Part shown: positions 44,764 to 53,059 of the stretch, piece after piece
Numbering within the stretch: position 1 is the first letter of the stretch
Layout: each line of letters starts with the position of its first letter
Assembly (NCBI GenBank): GCA_023362775.1
Contig: JALMGJ010000017.1
Coordinates: 19,603,001-19,667,000 of the forward strand
Length of the DNA: 64,000 nt
DNA from: Charina bottae
Taxonomy: Eukaryota > Chordata > Lepidosauria > Squamata > Charinaidae
Reading direction: 5' to 3'
Translations under genes and position numbers: made by a program
The notes under the pieces: generated by a model
What the model was told of the DNA's origin: nothing
Database searches by the model: none
What the model saw: the letters and a program-made list of their open reading frames with translations, nothing else

Positions 44764-45060
44764 CCTAAAAGATGACTTTATACATGGACTTCACCAGATG
44801 GTTGACACCGAAATCAGATTGACTACATCCTTTGTAGCCAAAGGTGGTGGACATCTATACAGTCGGTAAAAGCAAGACCTGGAGCTGACTGTAGTTCAGA
44901 TCACGAACTTCTTATTGCACAATTCAGAATCAGACTAAAGAGAATAGGGAAGACCCACAGATCAGTTAGATATGAGCTCACTAATATTCCTAATGAATAT
45001 GCAGTGGAGGTGAAGAATAGATTTCAGGGACTAGATTTAGTAGATAGGGTCCGGGAAGAA

Positions 45061-45165
45061 GGGATGGAACTAGGGTCTGTGTCACCCAGGGCAAACATGG
45101 ATTCCGCCCCCCCATGGGTTATTTTGTAATTTTGGTGCCCCCTGGATGTCATTTTGGCACCCCCC
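45061..45165. mobile_element. Small unclassified insertion in the old BovB
   Basis: Compared with the intact BovB, about 105 bp starting GGATGGAACTAGGGTCTGTG and ending TTGGCACCCCCCCAG replaces part of the linker between endonuclease and RT. It contains two TTTTG(G)...GCCCCC-like segments. Short GAAG at both edges may be a target duplication. Confidence 0.45.
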
Positions 45166-45845
45166 CAGAAGGCAAGATGGCTGTCTGCTGAGACACTGGA
45201 AGTAGCCCAAAAAAGAAGGAAAGCAAAAAGCCACAGTGATAGGGGGAGATATGCCCAATTAAATGCAAAATTCCAGAGGTTAGCCAGAAAAGATAAGGAA
45301 TTATTTTTAAACAAGCAATGCATGGAAGTGGAAGAAGACAATAGAACAGGAAGGACAAGAGACCTCTTCCAGAAAATTAGAAACATCAGAGGTAAATTCC
45401 AGGCAAAAATGGGTATGATCAAAAACAAAGATGGTAAAGACCTAACAGAAGCAGAAGAGATCAAGAAAAGGTGGCAAGAACATATGGAAGATCTGTATAG
45501 GAAGGATAATAATATTGGGGATAGCCTTGACGGTGTGGTCAGTGAGTTAGAGCCAGACATCCTGAAGAGTGAGGTTGAATGGGCCTTAAGAAGCATTGCT
45601 AATAACAAGGCAGCAGGAGACAACGGTATCCCAGCTGAACTGTTTAAAATCTTGCAAGATGATGCTGTCAAGGTGATGCATGCCATATGCCAGCAAATTT
45701 GGAAAACACAAGAATGGCCATCAGATTGGAAAAAATCAACTTATATCCCCATACCAAAAAAGGGAAACACTAAAGAATGTTCAAACTATCGAACAGTGGC
45801 ACTTATTTCACATGCCAGTAAGGTAATGCTCAAGATCCTGCAAGG
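45166..45845 (+). pseudogene. BovB RT N-terminal part (old copy)
   Basis: Encodes the basic linker and the start of RT: AETLEVAQKRRKAKSHSDR, MGMIKNKDGKDLTEAEEI, NNKAAGDNGIPAELFKIL, IPKKGNTKECSNYRTVALI. The frame is open but ends where an antisense BovB tail is inserted. Confidence 0.88.
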
Positions 45846-45900
45846 TTTGTTGTTGTTGTTGTTTATTCGTTCAATCGCTTCCGACTCTTCGTGACTTCAT
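45846..45900 (-). mobile_element. 55-bp antisense BovB (type b) tail replacing RT sequence
   Basis: (GTT)n then TATTCGTTCAATCGCTTCCG and ACTCTTCGTGACTTCATGG is the complement of the type b 3' end. It replaces the stretch that in the 12.3-kb copy runs from GGTAGACTCCAGC to the AACTAGAGACC just before CAAATTGCC, so insertion went with a deletion. Confidence 0.8.
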
Positions 45901-46838
45901 GGAGAAGTATAGAGACCAAATTGCCAATATCCGCTGGATAATGGAGAAAGCCAGGGAGTTTCAGAAAAACATCTATTTTTGTTTTATTGACTATTCTAAA
46001 GCCTTTGACTGTGTGGATCATAACAAATTGTGGCAAGTTCTTGGTGGTATGGGGATACCAAGTCATCTTGTCTGCCTCCTGAGGAATCTGTATAACTACC
46101 AAGTAGCAACAGTAAGAACAGGTCACGGAACAACGGACTGGTTTAAGATTGGGAAAGGAGTATGGCAGGGTTCTATACTCTAATCCTACCTATTCAACCT
46201 GTACGCAGAACACATCATGCAACGTGCTGGGCTTGATGAATCCAAGGCTGGAGTTAAAATCGCTGGAAGAAACATTAACAATCTCAGATATGCAGATGAT
46301 ACCACTTTGATGGCTGAAAGCGAGGAGGATCTGAGGAGCCTTATGATGAAGGTGAAAGAAGAAAATGCAAAAGCTGGGTTGCAGTTAAACCTCAAAAAGA
46401 AAAAAACAGGATTATGGCAACCAGCTTGATTGATAACTGGCAAATAGATGGAGATAAAGTGGAGGCAGTGACAGACTTTGTATTTCTAGGTGCAAAGATT
46501 ACTGCAGACGCTGACTGCAGCCAGGAAATCAGAAGACGTCTACTTCTTGGGAGGAGAGCAATGACAAATCTCAAGAAAATAGTTAAGAGCAGAGATATCA
46601 CACTGACAACAAAGGTCCGCATAGTTAAAGCAATGGTATTCCCTGTAGTAACCTATGGCTGTGAGAGCTGGACCATAAGGAAGGCTGAGCAAAGGAAGAT
46701 AGATGCTTTTGAACTGTGGTGTTGGAGGAAAATTCTGAGAGTGCCTTGGAGTGCAAGAAGATCAAACCAGTCCATACTCCAGGAAATAAAGCCAGACTGC
46801 TCACTTGAGGGAATTGTATTATAGGTAAACCTGAGGTA
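45901..46838 (+). pseudogene. BovB RT core and C-terminal part (old copy)
   Basis: RT continues with FIDYSKAFDC, GKGVWQGSIL (the usual RQGC motif is mutated to WQGS), a stop at 46181 and then NNLRYADDTTLM. A +1 change in the lysine-rich LKKKKTG region (about 46395-46415) shifts frame. It stops near 46838 at the SINE insertion. Confidence 0.88.
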
Positions 46839-47038
46839 AACCTGAAGTGGTGGCTCAGCGGGTAAGACGCCAGGCTTGTCGATCAGAAAGATCGCAAGTT
46901 TGGAGGTTCGAATCCCTAGCCCTGCGTGCGGAGTGAGCTCCTGCACTCTCCAGCTCTTGCCAACCTAGCAATTCGAAAGCATGCAAATGCAAGTAGATGA
47001 ATAGGTACAACTTTGATGGGTAGGTAACAGCGTTCCGC

Positions 47039-50000
47039 TGACAAAACGTGGTCCACTGGAGGAGGAAATGGCAAACCACTCCAGTATCCTTGCCAAGAAA
47101 ACCCATGGACAGTATCAAAAGGCTAAAAGATATGACGCCGGAAGATGAGCCCCTCAGGTCGGAAGGTGTCCAAAATGCTACTGGGGAAGAGCGGAGGGCA
47201 ATTCCGAGTAGCTCCAGAAAGTGTGAAACGGCTGGGCCAAAGCCGAAAGGACGCTCAGTTGTGGATGTATCTGGAAGTGGAAGGAAAGTCCGATGCTGTA
47301 AAGAACAATATTGCATAGGAACCTGGAATGTAAGAACTATGAATCAAGGTAAGCTGGATGTGGTCAAACATGAGATGACAAGATTGAACATCGACATCTT
47401 GGGAATCAGCGAACTCAAATGGACAGGAATGGGCGAATTTAATTCAGGAGACCATTATATATACTACTGTGGGCAAGAATCCCTTAGAAGAAATGGAGTA
47501 GCTCTCATAGTCAATAAAAGAGTGGGAAAGGCAGTACTGGGGTACAACCTCAAAAACGACAGAATGCTTTCAGTTCGAATCCAAGGCAAACCATTCAACA
47601 TCACAGTGATCCAAGTCTATGCCCCAACCACTGATGCCAAAGAAGCTGAAGTTGACCGGTTCTATGAAGACCTACAACACCTTCTAGAACTAACACCAAA
47701 AAAAGATGTCCTTTTCATCATAGGGGACTGGAATGCTAAGGTAGGAAGTCAAAAAATAACCGGAATAACAGGCAAGTTCGGCCTCGGAGTACAAAATGAA
47801 GCAGGGCAAAGGCTAATAGAGTTTTGTCAAGAGAACACGCTGGTCATAGCAAACACTCTTTTCCAACAACACAAGAGACGACTCTACACATGGACATCAC
47901 CAGATGGTCAATACCGAAATCAGATTGATTATATACTTTGCAGCCAAAGATGGAGAAGCTCTATACAATCAGCAAAAACAAGACCTGGAGCTGACTGTGG
48001 CTCAGATCATGAGCTTCTTATTGCAAAATTTAGGCTTAAATTGAAGAATGTAGAGAAAACCACTAGACCAATCAGGTATGACCTAAATCATATCCCTTAT
48101 GAATATACAGTGGAAGTGAGGAATAGATTTAAAGGATTAGATCTGGTAGACAGAGTGCCTGAAGAACTATGGATGGAGGTTCGTAACATTGTACAGGAGG
48201 CAGCAACTAAAACCATCCCAAAGAAAAAGAAATGCAAGAAAGCAAAGTGGCTGACTGATGAGGCTTTACAAATAGCTGAGGAAAGAAGGGAAGCAAAAAG
48301 CAAGGGAGAAAGGGAAAGATATAAACAACTGAATGCAGAATTCCAGAGAATAGCAAGGAGAGATAAGAAGGCCTTCTTAAATGAACAATGCAAAGAAATC
48401 GAGGAAAACAATAGAATGGGGAAGACTAGAGATCTCTTCAAGAAAATCGGAGATATCAAGGGAACGTTTTGTGCAAAGATGGGCATGATAAAGGACAAAA
48501 AAGGCAGGGACCTAACAGAAGCAGAAGAGATTAAGAAGAGGTGGCAAGAATACACAGAAGAACTATACAAGAAAGATCTTAATATCCCTGATAAATACGA
48601 TGGTGTGGTCACTGACCTTGAGCCGGACATCCTAGAGAGTGAAGTCAAGTGGGCCTTAGGAAGCATTACTAACAACAAAGCTAGCGGAGAAGACAGTATC
48701 CCAGCTGAGCTATTTAAAATCCTAAAAGATGATGCTGTTAAAGTGCTGCACTCAATATGCCAACAAATTTGGAAAACTCAACAGTGGCCACAGGATTGGA
48801 AAAGGTCAGTTTACGTTCCAATTCCAAAGAAAGGCAATGCCAAAGAATGTTCAAACTACCGTACAATTGCGCTCATTTCACATGCCAGCAAGGTTATGCT
48901 CAAAATCCTACAAGCTAGGCTTCAGCAGCATGTGAACCGAGAACTACCAGAAGTGCAAGCTGGGTTTCGAAGAGGCAGAGGGACTAGAGATCAGATTGCC
49001 AACATTCGCTGGATCATGGAAAAAGCAAGAGAGTTCCAGAAAAACATCTATTTCTGCTTCATTGACTACGCTAAAGCCTTTGATTGTGTGGATCACAACA
49101 AACTGTGGCAAATTCTTAAAGAGATGGGAATACCAGACCACCTTACCTGTCTCCTGAGAAACCTGTATGTGGGTCAAGAAGCAACAGTTAGAACCGGACA
49201 TGGAACAACCGACTGGTTCAAAATTGGGAAAGGAGTACGACAAGGCTGTATATTATCACCCTGCTTATTTAACTTATATGCAGAGTACATCATGAGAAAT
49301 GCCGGGCTGGATGAATCACAAGCCGGAGTTAAGATTGCCGGGAAAAATATCAACAACCTCAGATATGCAGACGATACCACCCTAATGGCAGAAAGTGAAG
49401 AGGAACTAAAGAGCCTCTTCATGAGGGTGAAAGAGGAGAGTGCAAAAGCTGGCTTGAAACTCAACATTAAAAAAACCCAGATCATGGCATCTGGTCCCAT
49501 CACTTCCTGGCAAATAGAAGGGGAAGAAATGGAAGCAGTGACAGATTTTATTTTCTTGGGCTCCAAGATCACCGCAGACGGTGACTGCAGCCATGAAATT
49601 AAAAGACGCTTGCTCCTTGGGAGGAAAGCTATGGCAAACCTAGACAGCATATTAAAAAGCAGAGACATCACCTTGCCGACAAAGGTCCGTATAGTTAAAG
49701 CTATGGTTTTTCCAGTAGCAATGTATGGCTGTGAGAGTTGGACCATAAGGAAGGCTGAGCGCCGAAGAATTGATGCTTTCAAGCTGTGGTGCTGGAGAAG
49801 ACTCTTGAGAGTCCCTTGGACTGCAAGGAGGTCAAACCAGTCAATCCTAAAGGAAATCAACCCTGACTGCTCATTGGAAGGACAGATGCTGAAGCTGAAG
49901 CTCAAATACTTTGGCCACCTAATGAGAAGAGAGGACTCACTGGAAAAGACCCTGATGCTGGGAAAGACTGAGGGCAAAAGGAGAAGGGGACGGCAGAGGA

Positions 50001-50144
50001 TGAGATGGTTAGATAGCATCACCGATGTAATGAACATGAATTTGAGTAAACTCCGAGAGACAGTGGAGGACAGGAAGGCCTGGCGTGCTATGGTCCATGA
50101 GGTCACGAAGAGTCGGACACGACTGAACGACTGAACAACAACAA
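47039..50144 (+). mobile_element. Young BovB LINE (type A), apparently coding-complete
   Basis: About 3.1 kb inserted in a SINE, with a 12-13 bp perfect target duplication AACAGCGTTCCG(C) (47026-47038 and 50145-50157). The 5' end begins in the leader (CACTGGAGGAGGAAATGGCA) and lacks about 170 bp present in the old copy, so it is slightly 5'-truncated or uses a shorter leader. The 3' end is GTCGGACACGACTGAACGAC followed by TGAACAACAACAAA. One uninterrupted frame fills almost the whole element. Confidence 0.95.
47105..50134 (+). CDS. BovB endonuclease-reverse transcriptase, intact
   Basis: The protein nicks target DNA and reverse-transcribes its own RNA onto the cut (target-primed reverse transcription), and can also serve SINEs with the same tail. 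The frame is open from 47048 (GTG); the first ATG is at 47105, giving 1009 residues, close to full BovB length. In the longer reading (add 19), the APE endonuclease spans about 88-330, with GTWNVRT at 91, SELKWTG with Glu122, QVYAPTTD with Tyr191, GDWNAKVG with Asp227/Asn229, and GSDHELL with Asp320/His321. RT spans about 535-840, with FIDYAKAFDC (Asp673), GKGVRQGCILSP (728) and YADD (773-776). The C-terminal domain has YGCESWTIRKAERR and RVPWTARRSNQS. No motif residue is missing and I see no stop or frameshift. Confidence 0.95.
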   Translation: MDSIKRLKDMTPEDEPLRSEGVQNATGEERRAIPSSSRKCETAGPKPKGRSVVDVSGSGRKVRCCKEQYCIGTWNVRTMNQGKLDVVKHEMTRLNIDILGISELKWTGMGEFNSGDHYIYYCGQESLRRNGVALIVNKRVGKAVLGYNLKNDRMLSVRIQGKPFNITVIQVYAPTTDAKEAEVDRFYEDLQHLLELTPKKDVLFIIGDWNAKVGSQKITGITGKFGLGVQNEAGQRLIEFCQENTLVIANTLFQQHKRRLYTWTSPDGQYRNQIDYILCSQRWRSSIQSAKTRPGADCGSDHELLIAKFRLKLKNVEKTTRPIRYDLNHIPYEYTVEVRNRFKGLDLVDRVPEELWMEVRNIVQEAATKTIPKKKKCKKAKWLTDEALQIAEERREAKSKGERERYKQLNAEFQRIARRDKKAFLNEQCKEIEENNRMGKTRDLFKKIGDIKGTFCAKMGMIKDKKGRDLTEAEEIKKRWQEYTEELYKKDLNIPDKYDGVVTDLEPDILESEVKWALGSITNNKASGEDSIPAELFKILKDDAVKVLHSICQQIWKTQQWPQDWKRSVYVPIPKKGNAKECSNYRTIALISHASKVMLKILQARLQQHVNRELPEVQAGFRRGRGTRDQIANIRWIMEKAREFQKNIYFCFIDYAKAFDCVDHNKLWQILKEMGIPDHLTCLLRNLYVGQEATVRTGHGTTDWFKIGKGVRQGCILSPCLFNLYAEYIMRNAGLDESQAGVKIAGKNINNLRYADDTTLMAESEEELKSLFMRVKEESAKAGLKLNIKKTQIMASGPITSWQIEGEEMEAVTDFIFLGSKITADGDCSHEIKRRLLLGRKAMANLDSILKSRDITLPTKVRIVKAMVFPVAMYGCESWTIRKAERRRIDAFKLWCWRRLLRVPWTARRSNQSILKEINPDCSLEGQMLKLKLKYFGHLMRREDSLEKTLMLGKTEGKRRRGRQRMRWLDSITDVMNMNLSKLRETVEDRKAWRAMVHEVTKSRTRLND

Positions 50145-50299
50145 AACAGCGTTCCGCGCGTGTCATGCGGCCACATGGCCGTGGCAGCATCTTCGGACAA
50201 CGCTGGCTCTTTGGCTAACAAACGGAGATGAGTACCGGCCGCTAGAGTCGGACACGACTGCACAAATGTGCGGGGGGAAACTTTACCTTAAAACCTGGA

Positions 50300-50535
50300 G
50301 TAATTTGGCCACATAATGAGAAGACAGGATACCCTGGAGAAGATGCTGATGCTAGGGAAAGTGGAAGGCAAAAGGAAGAGGGACAGACCAAGGGCAAGAT
50401 GGATGGATGATATTCTGGAGGTGACGGACTCGACCTTGGGGGAGCTGGGGGTGGCGATGGCTGACAGGAAGCTCTGGAATGGGCTGGTTCATGAAGTAAC
50501 GAAGAGTCGGAAGCGACTGAACGAATAAACAACAA
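50300..50535 (+). pseudogene. BovB C-terminus and 3' end (old copy)
   Basis: Resumes the old BovB after the SINE: FGHIMRRQDTLEKMLML, RPRARWMDDILEV, ending VHEVTKSRKRLNE and the TAAACAACAA tail of type b. Confidence 0.9.
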
Positions 50536-50554
50536 TACCATTTACAACCCTACC

Positions 50555-51440
50555 AAGACTAGGGAGCTTTGGTGACAGTGACTCATGCACTGATCACATC
50601 ACAATTAGACTCTGCAATATGTCTTCTCTTTGAAGAATATTCAGAAGCTGCAGTTCATGAGGAATGCAGCATTCAGACTGATAGCATGGCAACCTGTTGT
50701 AGCAGAATTACACCCATTTGAGGTTGTTGCAGTAGCTTCTGGTCCAGTTGAAAGTGCTGCCTTTTAGCTACAGTATAAAGCCCTATTTGGCATGGCCTTG
50801 GATTTTGTAGAGGAGGGCAGAAAGAGCCCTGACAAAAAATTCAAGTCCTTTGGAGAATTGTTAAGAGAAAATACTGGTAATTCAATCCTGGGAAAGGAGG
50901 GTGTGTGAGAAAAAGACTCAAAATAACCCTGCCTTGATTATGTTTGGTACAAGTAGGCATAGAGGGAAAGTCTGGCAGGCTTTCAAGATTCTGTTATTGT
51001 ACTTTACAGCAATAAAGTAGGATTCCTGTAATTTTTGCAATGTCTGTTTCATAACCTGGCCTATTTTGAAGAGCTGGCAGATACATCAGGGACTGCCTTG
51101 CTCAGCATGATTCTGCCTCCCTGGTCTGAATGTTGATTAAGGTGTGCTCTAAGAGTCCCACTCCCATATACGGTCAGGGTGGTGAGGGCTAGACGGCAGG
51201 GCTTTTTTGAAGTAGCCTCTACACTATGGAACACACTGTCCTTAGAAATATGTTTAGCTCCAACCCTTTGTATATCCTGGAACTATTTTTTTGCCAATGA
51301 GTTCTTAGCTTATAATGTGATTCTGCTATTAGTGTTATGCTTTTAATATGGATTTGTGTGAGTAATGTTGCTTCCTTGTTGTGTACTACCCAGAGTATTC
51401 TGATTGGAGAGGTCTATAACTTTTGTAAATATGTAAATAA
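50555..51440 (+). pseudogene. Decayed L2/CR1-like LINE ORF2 end, split by an LTR
   Basis: Broken frames resemble the end of an L2-type ORF2 (an SVTHALITSQLDSAICLLF-like stretch, an LQYKALFGMALDFV-like stretch) and, beyond the LTR, a TVRVVRARRQGFFEVASTLWN-like segment near 51170-51235. The 3' end GTACTACCCAGAGTATTCTG and TAAATATGTAAATAAATAAA closes it at about 51445. Confidence 0.65.
50830..51085 (+). mobile_element. Diverged retroviral LTR
   Basis: Contains GGCAGGCTTTCAAGATTCTG, AATAAAGTAGGATTCC (51011) and ATAACCTGGCC, parallel in order to the 16770 LTR (ACTTGAAAGATTCTG, AATAAAGTAGTATTAG, CTGTCTGGCC). The outer ends are uncertain and no duplication was found. The surrounding LINE sequence seems to continue on both sides. 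Confidence 0.55.
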
Positions 51441-51449
51441 ATAAATACT

Positions 51450-52560
51450 TATAGGATGCCACAAAGATAAGGCGAGATAACATGGAAGTAAAAAGTAACC
51501 ATGTTAAAATACATTTCTGTTTAACCTAAATTGCAAGGATGTGGTTTGTGGGACCCTATCACTGCTAGTAGAGTAATTATTAAATACACAAGTTGCTTTG
51601 GGTCATCCCTAGCTAAAAAAAAATCTGGTTAATATTTAAATATGTTCAGCACTGATGTTTGCATAATTAAACAGTGCATCAGTGCTGATCACTCAGAATA
51701 ATTTGTCTTCTTAATAGGGATTTTGTAACTTGTTAAACTGTTTTGAAATCTACAACCAAACAGCAGGAGTATTTGTGCTGATTGGATTAATTCATTTATA
51801 AGCCTCTGCTGTGTGGAGAAACTGATCCCATCTGATGAGGCAAAAATCCAGGAGACCTGATTTGGCTTTTAATGTATTTGTTACCAAAGCAGTTAATAAA
51901 AAATTGCTGTTCATAGATATTTAGGTCTGGGAGTTTTTGAAATATAAAAGCTTACCATACATTTCCCCCAGTTCCTCAGCTTTGTGGGCAAATCTGTTAT
52001 CCATTTTTAGCTTTCAGTATCTTTTCAGTATCTTTTCTGTATCTTCAGTATCTCATCTTTTCAGTATCTTTTAGCTTTCAGTGGGCTTCAGTATGTTTTC
52101 AGTATGTTTTCAGTATCTCTTTAGCTTTCAGTATCTTTCAGTATTCTCTACCAAATTTGTAGGCATAGATATTGAAGAATGATTTCTCTGAAATTTTCCT
52201 AGGAAAGGAGAAACCCTCCAGCACCAATGCTACTGAACAAGCTCTGTAAGATTCATTATGTCTTCTTTTGGGATTTGATTGAAACATGAGAAACCAAGGA
52301 GACTGTAGGCTACTTGGGATATGATTGTAGAATGAAAGACAGGTCATTTCCAGACCCCTCTTGACCACCTTGTTATTAAGTGCAAGAATTTATAATGCAA
52401 ACTTGCTTTCATCAAATTGAAGGAGAAGTGATAGAAAAAAAATGCTGGAGAATTTCTTGTGCAGGCTAATTGATATGGAGAGTCTGCACTTTCATGATGA
52501 GCATTTTGAAGGTCAGCATTTTTTATCTTTGTGTGTTAGACTGAGTGGGCAGCAGAATAG
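51450..52560. other. Mostly unrecognised sequence
   Basis: No gene; the only structure is a short minisatellite at 52012-52145. Confidence 0.45.
52012..52145. repeat. Minisatellite based on CAGTATCTTTT
   Basis: Roughly ten irregular copies of (TTTT)CAGTATCT or TTTTCAGTATGT, some with an AGCTT insertion. Confidence 0.85.
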
Positions 52561-52574
52561 TGCCCTGTGGCTAT

Positions 52575-52990
52575 AGACCACATAGAGCAGCTACTTTACT
52601 CCCAACTTAAGAATGGAAAACGGAATATTGGTGGACAGCAAAAGAGATTCAAAGATACTCTCAAAGCTAATTTTAAAAATGTAATATCAGCATTGAGAAC
52701 TGGGAAGCCCCACTTCATGAGCATTTCAGTTGGAGGTCAGCCTTTATTAATGGCGCTATGGACTTTGAAGAAGCACGAGTACAGGGCGAAAGGGAGAAAA
52801 GAGCTAAGAGGAAGGCACGTCAGGCAAACCCTCATCATGACCGTCTCCCACCCGGAAACCTATGCCCTCATTGTGGGAGGTTGTGCGGATCCAGAATTGG
52901 CCTTTATAACCACTTACGGATCCACTGTTAAAATTTTACCTTTGGAAGACAATCTTACTCGGCTACGAGTGATCGCCAATGAGACCAGGG
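52575..52990 (+). pseudogene. LINE ORF2 C-terminal fragment with zinc-finger-like end
   Basis: The first frame gives HIEQLLYSQLKNGKRNIGG and QQKRFKDTLKANFKNVISAL, a block typical of the end of some non-LTR retrotransposon polyproteins. In a shifted frame near 52855-52925 a C2H2-like knuckle CPHCGRLCGSRIGLYNHLR follows. The domain order matches that type of LINE, but frames are broken between 52690 and 52850. The clade is uncertain. No target duplication or tail found. Confidence 0.7.
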
Positions 52991-53059
52991 TCAAGTTAAA
53001 AGCTGGAAGGGATTCTCCAGATATGTTCCTAGGAAAGAGGTGGGAAGGTGAGGCATGAC

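Larger units (their letters stand above)
46847..50288 (+). repeat. Sauria-type SINE, split by a young BovB
   Basis: 5' half at 46847-47038: GTGGTGGCTCAGCGGGTAAG, GGTTCGAATCCCTAGCC, CCAGCTCTTGCCAACCTAGC. 3' half at 50145-50288: GCCACATGGCCGTGGCAGCA, ACCGGCCGCTAGAGTCGGAC and the ACTTTACCTT tail. The SINE itself lies in the old BovB, with AAACCTG(A/G)AG near both edges as a likely target duplication. Confidence 0.9.
42130..50535 (+). mobile_element. Old near full-length BovB LINE (type b), interrupted
   Basis: Collinear BovB pieces lie at 42130-43115, 44764-45060, 45166-45845, 45901-46840 and 50300-50535. The 5' region includes about 200 bp of leader (ACCCCAGTATTCTTGCCGTG). The endonuclease then starts with GTWNVRS and has GISELKWTGMG, IQIYAPTTD and GDWNAKV. 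Next come the RT with YADD near 46295 and the type b tail GTCGGAAGCGACTGAACGAA at the end. It carries stops (for example at 42913 and 43081) and small indels, so it is inactive. A hAT element, two small insertions and a SINE carrying a younger BovB have split it. Confidence 0.9.
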
